This document shows positions 51,297 to 59,513 of a DNA stretch of 64,000 nucleotides, in pieces (within the stretch, counting starts at the first letter, position 1; every line of letters starts with the position of its first letter). Source of the DNA: Geodermatophilus bullaregiensis. GTDB taxonomy: Bacteria > Actinomycetota > Actinomycetes > Mycobacteriales > Geodermatophilaceae. Where the stretch lies: NCBI RefSeq assembly GCF_016907675.1, contig NZ_JAFBCJ010000001.1:2976001-3040000 (forward strand). Reading direction: 5' to 3'. The position numbers were made by a program, and so were the translations under genes. The notes below the pieces were generated by a model, which was not told where the DNA came from, did not search any database, and was given only the letters and a program-made list of their open reading frames with translations.

Positions 51297-52621
51297 TCGC
51301 GGTCGACACCCTGCTGCGCCAGCGACAGACCGACGGCCGGCCGGTCCGCATGGGCCTGGTCGGTGCCGGCTTCATGGCCAAGGGCCTGGTCAACCAGGTG
51401 GTCAACAGCACGCCGGGCGTGCAGCTGACCGTCGTCTGCAACCGGACGCCGGCCAAGGCCTCCGCGATCGTCACCGAGGCCGGCGCGACACCGGTCGCCG
51501 CGGAGTCGCTCGCCGACGTCGCCCGGATCGCCGCGGCCGGCGACGTCGCCGTGACCGACGACATCGCGCTGGTGACCGGCAGCGACGCCGTCGACGTCGT
51601 CGTGGACGCCACCGGCGCGGTCGCCTTCGGGGCGGACCTCGCGCTCGCCGCCATCGCCGGCGGCAAGCACCTGGTGCTGCTCAACGCCGAGGTCGACGCC
51701 ACGCTCGGCCCGCTGCTGGCGACCAGGGCCGACGCGGCCGGCGTCGTCTACTCCGGCGCCGACGGCGACCAGCCCGCGGTGCAGATGAACCTCATCCGGT
51801 TCGTCCGCCAGATCGGTCTGCAGCCGCTGGTGGCCGGGAACATCAAGGGCCTGCAGGACCCCTACCGCAACCCCACCACCCAGGAGGGGTTCGCGAGGCG
51901 CTGGGGCCAGGACCCGTGGATGGTCACGAGCTTCGCCGACGGCACCAAGGTGAGCGTCGAGCAGGCCCTGGTCGCCAACGCGGCCGGGCTGACCGTGCCC
52001 CGGCGGGGCCTGTACGCCATGGACCACAGCGGCCACGTCGACGAGCTCACGCAGCGGTACGACGTCGAGGAGCTCCGCGCGCTCGGCGGCGTCGTCGACT
52101 ACGTGGTGGGCGCCAAGCCGGGCCCGGGCGTGTACGTCATGGCCACCCACGACGACCCGAAGCAGCGGCACTACCTGGAGCTGTACAAGCTCGGCACCGG
52201 GCCGCTGTACAGCTTCTACACGCCCTACCACCTGTGCCACTTCGAGGTGCCGACGACGGTGGCGCGCGTGGCGCTGCTGGGCGACCCGGCGATCCGCCCG
52301 GCGGGTGCGCCGCAGGTCGACGTCGTCACGCTGGCCAAGACCGCCCTGGCGGCGGGCACGGTGCTCGACCGGCCGGGCGGCTACCACTACTACGGCGAGG
52401 CCGAACGGGCCGACGTGACGCACGCCGACCGGCTGCTGCCGGTGGGGCTGGCCGAGGGGTGCCGGCTGGTGCGGGACGTCGGCAAGGACGAGGTGATCGG
52501 CTACGCCGACGTGGAGCTGCCCGAGGGGCGGTTGGTCGACCGCCTGCGCGCCGAGCAGGACGAGCGCTTCTTCGGCAGCGCCGCTGCCGTCCTCACGGAG
52601 GTCGCCACCGCCGGTCGGTGA
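51293..52621 (+). CDS. NAD(P)-dependent oxidoreductase, homoserine dehydrogenase-like N-terminus with SAF-like C-terminus
   Basis: 442-aa protein from GTG 51293, overlapping the preceding stop (GTGA). The NAD(P)-binding region is VRMGLVGAGFMAKGLVNQVV (about 17-36), with CNRTPAKASAIVTEAGATPV. VDVVVDATGAVAFGADLALA and GGKHLVLLNAEVDATLGPLL follow, and VVYSGADGDQPAVQMNLIRF continues the homoserine-dehydrogenase-like fold. The C-terminal part (PVGLAEGCRLVRDVGKDEVI plus GYADVELPEGRL) matches an SAF domain. Proteins of this layout occur beside rfbF/rfbC-type genes in many surface-polysaccharide clusters, but their reaction is not established to my knowledge. Likely role: reduction or carbon-skeleton chemistry in making a CDP-sugar. 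It converges with the MerR gene, 15 bp apart. Confidence 0.85.
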   Translation: MIAVDTLLRQRQTDGRPVRMGLVGAGFMAKGLVNQVVNSTPGVQLTVVCNRTPAKASAIVTEAGATPVAAESLADVARIAAAGDVAVTDDIALVTGSDAVDVVVDATGAVAFGADLALAAIAGGKHLVLLNAEVDATLGPLLATRADAAGVVYSGADGDQPAVQMNLIRFVRQIGLQPLVAGNIKGLQDPYRNPTTQEGFARRWGQDPWMVTSFADGTKVSVEQALVANAAGLTVPRRGLYAMDHSGHVDELTQRYDVEELRALGGVVDYVVGAKPGPGVYVMATHDDPKQRHYLELYKLGTGPLYSFYTPYHLCHFEVPTTVARVALLGDPAIRPAGAPQVDVVTLAKTALAAGTVLDRPGGYHYYGEAERADVTHADRLLPVGLAEGCRLVRDVGKDEVIGYADVELPEGRLVDRLRAEQDERFFGSAAAVLTEVATAGR

Positions 52622-52636
52622 CCGGCGGGCCCGCTC

Positions 52637-53095
52637 TCAGGCCGGCTGGGTGTCCTCCACGCGCGGTTCGGCCGAGGCGGCGTCCCCGGGCGCCGTCTCC
52701 AGGGCGGTCTGCTCCTCGGACCTGAGCACGCCGATGAACTCGTCGGCGCGCTCGAGGTTGCGCTGCAGCTTGCGCCGCCGCTCGGCGGCGTCCGCGATGA
52801 ACGACCGCAGCTGACCCAGGAGGTCGGTCCGGGTCGCGTCGGCGCCCGGGCCCGCGCTGCGGAGGCCCTCGACGACGACCAGCAGCTGTCGCATCTCCTC
52901 GACGCTGAAGCCGAGCGGCTTCATGCGCCGGATCACCATCAGCTTCTGGTAGTCGGCCTCGCTGTAGAGCCGGAAGTTGCCGGCCGTGCGCGCCGACGGA
53001 CTCAGCAGGCCGGTCTCGTCGTAGTGGCGGATGGTCGGCAGCGACAGCCCGGTCTTCTCGGCCAGTTCGCCGATCCGCATCAAACGCTCAGACAT
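52637..53095 (-). CDS. MerR-family transcriptional regulator
   Basis: 152-aa protein from ATG 53095. The winged helix-turn-helix is MRIGELAEKTGLSLPTIRHY, then DETGLLSPSARTAGNFRLYS and YQKLMVIRRMKPLGFSVEEM. A dimerisation coiled coil follows (residues about 95-125, LLGQLRSFIADAAERRRKLQ). No metal-binding Cys residues, so an organic ligand or none. The tail is Ala/Glu/Pro-rich. It sits beside a promoter with the 19-bp spacer typical of MerR targets (53223-53253) that faces the acyltransferase gene, a likely target. Confidence 0.9.
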   Translation of the reverse strand: MSERLMRIGELAEKTGLSLPTIRHYDETGLLSPSARTAGNFRLYSEADYQKLMVIRRMKPLGFSVEEMRQLLVVVEGLRSAGPGADATRTDLLGQLRSFIADAAERRRKLQRNLERADEFIGVLRSEEQTALETAPGDAASAEPRVEDTQPA

Positions 53096-53222
53096 CGATC
53101 CGTCCCTTGCTGCGCGACGTGGTGAACGCACCCCCGGTGAGGGTCGTCCCCCGCCGATGTTCGCCGGGACGGTACACGGCGTGGGGGCCGGTGCAGGCGC
53201 GACCCACACCACGGACGGGTGA

Positions 53223-53253
53223 TTGACAGTCTTTCCGCAGGTGAGGGTAGGTT
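53223..53253 (+). promoter_or_regulatory. promoter with MerR-type 19-bp spacer
   Basis: TTGACA (53223-53228) and TAGGTT (53248-53253) are separated by 19 bp. This is longer than the normal 17 and typical of promoters that MerR proteins untwist. It points toward the acyltransferase gene at 53350. No perfect dyad is evident in the spacer. Confidence 0.5.
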
Positions 53254-53261
53254 CGCCCGTG

Positions 53262-53291
53262 CAACTCTCTTCTCACCTGAGAGAAGAGTTG
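53262..53291. promoter_or_regulatory. inverted repeat downstream of the MerR-type promoter
   Basis: CTCTTCTC (53267-53274) pairs perfectly with GAGAAGAG (53281-53288). Outer CAA/TTG extends the stem across a 2-nt bulge. Located between the -10 box and the acyltransferase start, it may be an operator or an mRNA hairpin. Confidence 0.5.
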
Positions 53292-53349
53292 GCGGTCCCG
53301 CCGTCAGTCGAGCGCGGAGGCCCACGGCCCACCAGTCCGAGAGGACGTC

Positions 53350-54567
53350 ATGGCGAGCGACACCACCCCGCGCGAGGCCGCGGTGTCCGGCACCACCGCG
53401 GAGGGGTCCGGTCCCGCACGGAAACAGCGGGTCCTCGGCCGGCGCGCGAGGACGGCACACCCGCCCCAGACGCTGGCCGGCGCCTTCGACCCCCGGCGCA
53501 ACAGCCTGGCGATGATGCGTGTGGGTCTCGCCGGGGTGGTGGCCGTGGCGCACGCCCTGAGCACGGGTTTCGGCTGGCAGCCCAGCCTGGGCGGGACGGA
53601 CCTCAGCGCCCTCGCCGTGGACGGGTTCTTCGTCCTCAGCGGGTTCCTGGTCACCAGGAGCCTCCTGCGGCTGCGGTCCGTGCGGCGCTACGCCTGGCAC
53701 CGCCTCCTCCGGCTGCTGCCGGGCTTCTGGGCGTGCCTGCTGGTGATCGCGCTCGTGCTGGCCCCGCTGGCGGCCCTGCTGGAGGGCCGGGACCCCGGCG
53801 CGGTCCTCACCGCCGGGGAGGACCCGGCCTGGCGCTACGTGCTGGTCAACGCGGGGCTGGTCATCGCCCAGCACGGCATCGCCGACCTCGCCACGCCGGC
53901 GGGTGAGACGGCGCTGGACGGGTCGCTGTGGACCCTGCAGTACGAGGCGGCCTGCTACGGCGCCGTCGCGGTGCTGCTCGCGGTCGCCGGTCTGCGGGCG
54001 CAGCGCCGGGTTCTCGCCGTCGCCTGTGTCGTCGTGTGGGCCGCCCTCCTGCTGGAGTCCGTGGTGCACATCCCGCTGGAGCCCCCCGCCTTCGCCAACG
54101 ACCAGCTCCTCCGGTTCCTGCTGGTCTTCCTGCTCGGCGCCGCCGGCCACGTGTTCGCCGACCGGCTACCCGTCCGGTGGACCTGGGCCGTGGCCAGCGG
54201 TGCCGTCGTCGTGGCGACCGCCTTCCTCCCCGACCACCGGCTGCCGGGTGCCGCCTGCTTCGCCTACCTCTGCCTGTACACGGTGGTGCGGCTGCCGTGG
54301 CGCTGGACGCCGTCCTGGGACCTGTCCTACGGCCTGTACGTGTACCACTGGCCGGTCCAGTTCGTCCTGGTGCTGGCCGGGGCGACCGGGCTGGGGGAGT
54401 GGCCGTTCGTGGTGCTGTCCGTGGCGGTCAGCCTCTGCCTCGCTGCGCTGTCCTGGGTCCTCGTCGAGGGTCCGGCGCTGCGCCTGAAGGACGCCCGCTG
54501 GGTGGGGTCCGCCCGTCCCGTCAGGAGCCGGGAGCCCCTCACGACGCCGGGGCGCCCCGGGGCCTGA
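53350..54567 (+). CDS. membrane acyltransferase (acyltransferase family 3, OafA-like)
   Basis: 405-aa integral membrane protein with about 10 helices, predicted to acetylate or otherwise acylate a sugar of the polysaccharide. An Arg/Ala-rich N-terminal tail of 50 residues precedes RNSLAMMRVGLAGVVAVAHA, which carries the catalytic His (VAHALS). VDGFFVLSGFLVTRSLLRLR is the diagnostic FF.LSGFL block and YAWHRLLRLLPGFWACLLVI the RRxxR.LP.F block. DGSLWTLQYEAACYGAVAVL (W.L..E) and LSYGLYVYHWPVQFVLVLAG complete the family. The gene is preceded by AGAGG and by the MerR-type promoter and dyad. Confidence 0.93.
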   Translation: MASDTTPREAAVSGTTAEGSGPARKQRVLGRRARTAHPPQTLAGAFDPRRNSLAMMRVGLAGVVAVAHALSTGFGWQPSLGGTDLSALAVDGFFVLSGFLVTRSLLRLRSVRRYAWHRLLRLLPGFWACLLVIALVLAPLAALLEGRDPGAVLTAGEDPAWRYVLVNAGLVIAQHGIADLATPAGETALDGSLWTLQYEAACYGAVAVLLAVAGLRAQRRVLAVACVVVWAALLLESVVHIPLEPPAFANDQLLRFLLVFLLGAAGHVFADRLPVRWTWAVASGAVVVATAFLPDHRLPGAACFAYLCLYTVVRLPWRWTPSWDLSYGLYVYHWPVQFVLVLAGATGLGEWPFVVLSVAVSLCLAALSWVLVEGPALRLKDARWVGSARPVRSREPLTTPGRPGA

Positions 54568-55009
54568 GGCCCGCCTCGCGGACCGCGGCCGCCCCGCGCG
54601 CCGCCGCCGGCGCGGTGGCCACCGGCGTCGGTCGCGATCCGGCACCCGCCGGCGGTCACGCTCGACGGCCGAGCCGACGCACCGGCCCGGGGAGTGGCCA
54701 GGATCACAGCGTCCCCGTGATCCGGCCCCATCCTGTGCATCACAGCAGGTAACCGGTCCGTCACACCGCGGCTCGCTGGTGCCGGGTGGGGAGGACGAGG
54801 CGCATGGGACGGCCTGCGACTGAGAGTGACCTTCCCGATGCGGAGCGCTTGTGCAAGCATCCCGAACGTCATCGATGTGATTCGTCTGATCACGCCGAGT
54901 GTCGGACGCGCGAAGGACCTGCCTTGACTGCCTGTGCTCTCCTCCCCACCGCCCTCCCCGCGACCGCCGGTACGGACCGGTCGGTCCCGCGATCGGGGGC
55001 GTCGAACTG
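54568..55009. other. intergenic region, 442 bp, with an operator-like dyad
   Basis: No gene is supported. It includes a dyad GGATCAC-N9-GTGATCC (54701-54707 and 54717-54723) and a second GTGAT-N7-ATCAC dyad near 54880. Both use the same GTGAT/ATCAC half-site in opposite arrangement. They lie about 130-310 bp before the GH26 gene start and could be regulator sites. Confidence 0.4.
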
Positions 55010-56680
55010 ATGGGTCGCCACGTGCACTCCACCTCCTCCACCGGCCTCCCGGCCCACCGCGCCGCCGCAGCCGGCCGACCCGGCCCGCGCCCGCGGACCG
55101 CGCCGGCCGGCTCGCACACCCCCGCGGTGCGGGCGGACGGCGACGTCGTCGTCATCCGCCGGCTCCCGGCCGTGCCGCCGACCGCTCCTCAGCCGGCCGT
55201 CGCCCCCGGCCGGGACGTCCCGGACGCCTCGGCCGAGGACGGTGCCGTCCCCCGGCCGGCCGCCCACGCGGAGGGGAGGCGCGCACAGAGGGCCGCCCGC
55301 GTCCGGTCCCGCCGGGGCGGCCGCCTGCACGGGGTGCTCGTCTACGCGACCGGTGTGCTGCTGGTCCTGTCGAGCGTCTACGGCGTGGCCCACGCCGTCG
55401 GTGGCGGTGACGTGGTCACCCAGACCGCGTCCAGCTTCCGGAACTGGTGCTTCGGTGAGGACGGCGGCGGTGCCGGTCAGCGCCGGGGGCAGGCGAGGGC
55501 CGTGGCCGCGGGGAACGCGTCCCGGACGGCACCGGCCGCGCCCGCGCCCGTCGAACCGGTCGCGGAGGCCGGGAGCGCCGAGGCCGAGGCCGAGGTCGCG
55601 GAGGCCGAGGTCGCCGACCGAGCGTCCGGCAGCACCGAGTCCGTCAGCACCGAGTCCGTCAGTGCGGCGTCCGGCGGTGGCGCGTCCGAGGCTCCCTCAC
55701 CCGCGGACGCCCCGTCCGGTGCGGTGACCCAGGACGCGCCTGTCGCGGCGGGCTCGACCGGGCCGGCCGGCTCCGGCACGCCGGCAGCGCGGACCGTGCT
55801 GCCGGCGGGGACCTGGCTCTCGGGCGCCTCCGGGTCGGGTGTGTCCGACGGCTCCTTCGGGACCTGGCGGGGGCGGGACGTGGAGATCGCCAGCACCTGG
55901 GCGGACAACAACGAGGCGATGACCGAGCTCTGGCAGCTGCGCCCCGGCGGCGAGTACGGCTCCTGGGACCGCTCGCTCGACATCGCCATCGGCGCGATCG
56001 GGGACGGCGAGACCTGGGAGCGAGCGGCGACCGGCGCCTACGACGGGCGGTGGCGCGAGTCCCTCACGACCCTCCGCGACCTGTGGGACCAGCGGTCGGG
56101 GACGGTGTACATCCGCTTCGCCCACGAGATGAACGGCAACTGGTTCGACTGGTCGGTCGACGCCGGCAACCACCAGGCCTTCATCGAGGCGTGGAAGCGC
56201 TTCCGGGCGCTGCAGCAGGAGGTCTTCCCGGCCTCGCAACTGGTCTTCAACGTCAACCGCGAGTCCGTGGACAGCGGCATCGACTGGCGCGAGACCTTCC
56301 CCGGTGCCGAGTACGTCGACGTCATGGGGGTCGACTACTACAACCAGTACCCGTACGCCGGTGACGCCGAGGAGTGGCGGGCGGGCCTGGACGACACCGA
56401 CGGCTACGGAGCGCCCAAGGGGCTGCAGCGGCACCTCGACTTCGCCCGGAGCGTCGGGCTCCCGCTGTCGGTCTCGGAGTGGTCCGGCAACGCCGACGAG
56501 GGCGACTCGGCGGCCTACATCCAGGGGATGTACGAGTTCTTCAGCGTCAACGCCGGCAGCGGGCCGGGTCAGGTCCTCTACGAGACGCAGTACAACATGA
56601 CGGGGGACGGCCGGCGCTTCCTCCTCTTCGGCGACACCCGCATGCCGGCCTCGGCCGAGGCGTACCGCCGACTCTGGTGA
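55010..56680 (+). CDS. membrane-anchored GH26-like glycoside hydrolase
   Basis: 556-aa protein from ATG 55010. The N-terminal 100 residues are Pro/Ala/Arg-rich and cytosolic. One helix (LHGVLVYATGVLLVLSSVYG, about 105-125) anchors it. A long Ala/Glu/Ser linker with repeated AEAE and STESVS units runs to about residue 265. The hydrolase domain begins AGTWLSGASGSGVSDGSFGT. The acid/base is E373 in IRFAHEMNGNWFDW and the nucleophile E490 in LSVSEWSGNADEG. WKRFRALQQEVFPASQLVFN and DVMGVDYYNQYPYAGD are shared almost unchanged with the gene 255 bp downstream. It is expected on the outer face of the membrane, acting on beta-linked hexan (manno- or gluco-configured) polymer. It is followed by its shorter paralogue. 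Confidence 0.9.
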   Translation: MGRHVHSTSSTGLPAHRAAAAGRPGPRPRTAPAGSHTPAVRADGDVVVIRRLPAVPPTAPQPAVAPGRDVPDASAEDGAVPRPAAHAEGRRAQRAARVRSRRGGRLHGVLVYATGVLLVLSSVYGVAHAVGGGDVVTQTASSFRNWCFGEDGGGAGQRRGQARAVAAGNASRTAPAAPAPVEPVAEAGSAEAEAEVAEAEVADRASGSTESVSTESVSAASGGGASEAPSPADAPSGAVTQDAPVAAGSTGPAGSGTPAARTVLPAGTWLSGASGSGVSDGSFGTWRGRDVEIASTWADNNEAMTELWQLRPGGEYGSWDRSLDIAIGAIGDGETWERAATGAYDGRWRESLTTLRDLWDQRSGTVYIRFAHEMNGNWFDWSVDAGNHQAFIEAWKRFRALQQEVFPASQLVFNVNRESVDSGIDWRETFPGAEYVDVMGVDYYNQYPYAGDAEEWRAGLDDTDGYGAPKGLQRHLDFARSVGLPLSVSEWSGNADEGDSAAYIQGMYEFFSVNAGSGPGQVLYETQYNMTGDGRRFLLFGDTRMPASAEAYRRLW

Positions 56681-56934
56681 CCGCGCCCGTGCGCCGCCCC
56701 GGGACGACGGTCCGGGGGCGGCGCACGGTCGCGTCGCCACCCCGTCCCACCGGCCGGCGGGACGCGGCCGGCCGCGGACGCCACCGGATCGGGGGAGCCG
56801 TTCCCGGAGCGATCCACTCTCCAGTCGCCTGAGGGTAGGGTCCTGGCGGCGGGGGGCGCCGGTCGTGCGGGTGCACGACCGGGTGGAGTCCCGCCGACCG
56901 ACGGATGCCGCGGAATCGGACGACGGGAGTTGAG

Positions 56935-58038
56935 GTGTCCTCAGGACTGGACCGGGACGACGTGACGGAGGGCTCCCCGTCGGTCCTGGAGGGTCCGCCC
57001 ACGCCGGCGCCGACGGCCCGCGGACGCCGCCGGACCCGCTGGGTCGTCGCGGGTGTCGCGGCGGTGGCCGCGGTCGGTGTCACGGGCGCCGTCGTCCTGA
57101 ACGGCCAGACCTCCGAGCCGGTCCCGGTGGCCCTGGACCCCGACCCCGTCGCGTCCCCTCCGGCGAACTGGCTGTCCGGGGCGTCCGGGCACGGCGTGGC
57201 CTCGGGGGAGTACGGGACCTGGCGCGGCCGTCCCATGGAGATCGCCGGCACGTGGGTCGACAACGACGACGCCATGGTGGCCCTCTACCAGCTCCAGCCC
57301 GGCGCGGAGTACGGCGCCTGGGACGGCCCGCTCGACGTCGCGATCGGTGCCTTCGACGAGGGTGGCTCCTGGGAGGAGGCGGCCGACGGGGACTACGACC
57401 GCCGGTGGCGGGAGTCCCTGACGAACCTGCGTGACCTGCGCGCCGACCGGCCGGGCACCGTCTACATCCGTCTCGCGCACGAGATGAACGGGACCTGGGT
57501 GCCGTGGGCGGTCAACGCGGACAACCACCAGGCCTTCGTCGAGGCGTGGCAGCGCTTCCGGGACCTGCAGCAGGAGGTCTACCCCGAGGCGCAGCTGGTC
57601 TTCTGCGTCAACCGTGAGTCGGTGGGCACCGACATGGACTGGCGCGAGTTCTTCCCCGGTGCCGAGTACGTCGACGTCATGGCGGTCGACTACTACAACA
57701 ACTACCCGTACGTGGACACCGCGGAGGAGTGGCAGGAGTCGCTGCTGGAGAGCGACGACTGGGGTGCGCCGAAGGGCCTGCAGCGACACCTCGAGTTCGC
57801 CCGCAGCGTCGGTCTGCCCCTGGCGGTGCCGGAGTGGTCGGGCAACGCCGACGAGGGCGACTCCCCGGCCTTCATCCGCGGGATGTACGAGTTCTTCTCC
57901 GAGCACGGCGGCACCGGCGCCGGCGACGTCCTCTACGAGATCCACTTCAACGTCCACGGGGACGGCGACCGGTGGACCCTCTTCGGCGAGTACACCCGCA
58001 TGCCGGAGTCGACGGAGCTGTACCAGCAGCTCTGGTGA
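56935..58038 (+). CDS. GH26-like glycoside hydrolase, shorter membrane-anchored paralogue
   Basis: 367-aa protein from GTG 56935, which has GGGAG five bases before it (the ATG at 56905 has none). A short cytosolic part ends in GRRRTRWVVAGVAAVAAVGV plus TGAVV, the anchor helix. A brief linker then leads directly to the catalytic domain at NWLSGASGHGVASGEYGTWR. The acid/base is E183 in IRLAHEMNGTWVPW and the nucleophile E300 in LAVPEWSGNADEG. It lacks the long linker of the upstream paralogue, so its domain stays near the membrane while the other can reach outward. The two are a tandem duplication. Ends at TGA 58038, 109 bp before the end of the convergent polymerase gene. Confidence 0.9.
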   Translation: MSSGLDRDDVTEGSPSVLEGPPTPAPTARGRRRTRWVVAGVAAVAAVGVTGAVVLNGQTSEPVPVALDPDPVASPPANWLSGASGHGVASGEYGTWRGRPMEIAGTWVDNDDAMVALYQLQPGAEYGAWDGPLDVAIGAFDEGGSWEEAADGDYDRRWRESLTNLRDLRADRPGTVYIRLAHEMNGTWVPWAVNADNHQAFVEAWQRFRDLQQEVYPEAQLVFCVNRESVGTDMDWREFFPGAEYVDVMAVDYYNNYPYVDTAEEWQESLLESDDWGAPKGLQRHLEFARSVGLPLAVPEWSGNADEGDSPAFIRGMYEFFSEHGGTGAGDVLYEIHFNVHGDGDRWTLFGEYTRMPESTELYQQLW

Positions 58039-58147
58039 CCCGGGCGCTCCGGCCGGCCGCGGCGGCTCCGCCGGCGGGCCGCACCCCGGCCGCCCGGAGC
58101 CGCGCGGTGCGATCAGGCGACGCGGACGGCCCCGGCGCGCCGGCGAC

Positions 58148-59428
58148 TCACCGGGAGGCCGGTGCTCGTCGTCCCTCCGAGGTGCCGATGCCGGTGAGCA
58201 GCCACGCGAGCACGGCGGTCTGCGGCTGCAGCAGTGCGCCGGACAGCAGGAAGATCATCACCAGGACCGATCCCGGCACGACCCGCCACGGCGTGCGGTC
58301 GAGGACGGCGAACACGAGGAACAGCAGGAACAGGCCCCCGGCCAGGATGCCGTACTCGAAGAGCAGCTTCGGCAGGGTCCCGTAGAGGATGTCCATGCCG
58401 ATCGGGGTCCCGTTGATCAGGCGGTCCACCGACCCCGGACCCGCGCCGACGAGGAAGCGCACCGGCTCGGCGACCAGCCCCTCCCACGCCTCGCGGTAGG
58501 GCGCCACGAACCGCGAGTTGGCACTCGAACCGCTCGTGCCGAACTCGCTCTGCCGATCGAGCAGGAAGTCGGCGACCGGGCTCAACAGCAGCACCGCCGC
58601 CACCGTCCCGCCGGTGATCACGTAGCTCGGCCGCAGCCGGCGCGGCATCCGCGCCAGCAGGAGCACCGCGCCGGCCCCCAGCAGGATCAGGCCGGTCCCG
58701 GAGACCGCAGCGGCCAGGCCGCAGCCGAGGACGAGGACCTGCCACGCCCGGACGCCGAGCACCATGCCGACGAGGATGGCCAGGGCGCAGAGCTGCGACA
58801 GGAAGGACGGCTCGAGCAGCACGAACGCCGTGCCCTTGTACACGCCGACGCCGTAGGCGAGCTCGTTGTTGTAGTTGAAGTCCGGGATCCGGTAGGCGTC
58901 CGGGACCACTTGGGCGAGGTAGTCCTCCCACTCCCAGACGCCGGTCCACTGCCCCACCAGCTGCGCGGTCCCGAGGGCGGCGAGCCCGACCATGGTGAGC
59001 ACGAACGTCCGGCCGGCCCGGGCCACCACCGCGGCGCCGTAGGGGTCCCGCACCCGGAACACCCAGAGCAGGTAGATCGCGACCAGGAAGAACAACGAGG
59101 ACATGGACAGCTCGCGGGTGGCCCCGAGCCAGGTCACCGCGGCCGTGGTGAGCAGGCAGGCGCTGATCGCCAGGGTGAGCAGCTCGGCCCGGAGCTGGTT
59201 GACGACGAGCAGCCGCCGGACCAGCAGGAAGCCCACGAACAGGTAGGTGAGCGGCAGGGCGACCGAGATCACGCTGCCGCCGAACGGGATCCCCACCCGC
59301 TGGGTGAGCACCACCACGACCACCAGCACCGACACCAGGCGCAGCTCACCCGGCTGCGGGGTGGCGCTCCCCCCGTCGGCCGGGCTGGGGAGGGGGCGCA
59401 GGGCGACCGGGCGTGCGGGGGCGCTCAC
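58148..59428 (-). CDS. O-antigen ligase/polymerase-like membrane protein (Wzy type)
   Basis: 426-aa protein with about 11 helices. The long outer loop (about 295-345) contains SSANSRFVAPYREAWEGLVA and VGAGPGSVDRLINGTPIGMD, the R...W.....P..G.G pattern of Wzy/WaaL proteins, followed by KLLFEYGILAGGLFLLFLVF. An earlier loop has WEDYLAQVVPDAYRIPDF. It starts at GTG 59428. It would polymerise repeat units on the outer face, working with the Wzz-like protein encoded just upstream at 59514. Only weakly similar to the one at 30404, so the window encodes two different polymerases. Confidence 0.82.
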   Translation of the reverse strand: MSAPARPVALRPLPSPADGGSATPQPGELRLVSVLVVVVVLTQRVGIPFGGSVISVALPLTYLFVGFLLVRRLLVVNQLRAELLTLAISACLLTTAAVTWLGATRELSMSSLFFLVAIYLLWVFRVRDPYGAAVVARAGRTFVLTMVGLAALGTAQLVGQWTGVWEWEDYLAQVVPDAYRIPDFNYNNELAYGVGVYKGTAFVLLEPSFLSQLCALAILVGMVLGVRAWQVLVLGCGLAAAVSGTGLILLGAGAVLLLARMPRRLRPSYVITGGTVAAVLLLSPVADFLLDRQSEFGTSGSSANSRFVAPYREAWEGLVAEPVRFLVGAGPGSVDRLINGTPIGMDILYGTLPKLLFEYGILAGGLFLLFLVFAVLDRTPWRVVPGSVLVMIFLLSGALLQPQTAVLAWLLTGIGTSEGRRAPASR

Positions 59429-59513
59429 GCGTCCACCGTCCGGCGGTGCGCGTCAGGCCGTGGCTGCCGGCACCCGGGGGATCCCGGCGACGCGCCCCCG
59501 GCGTCCGGTCGGC

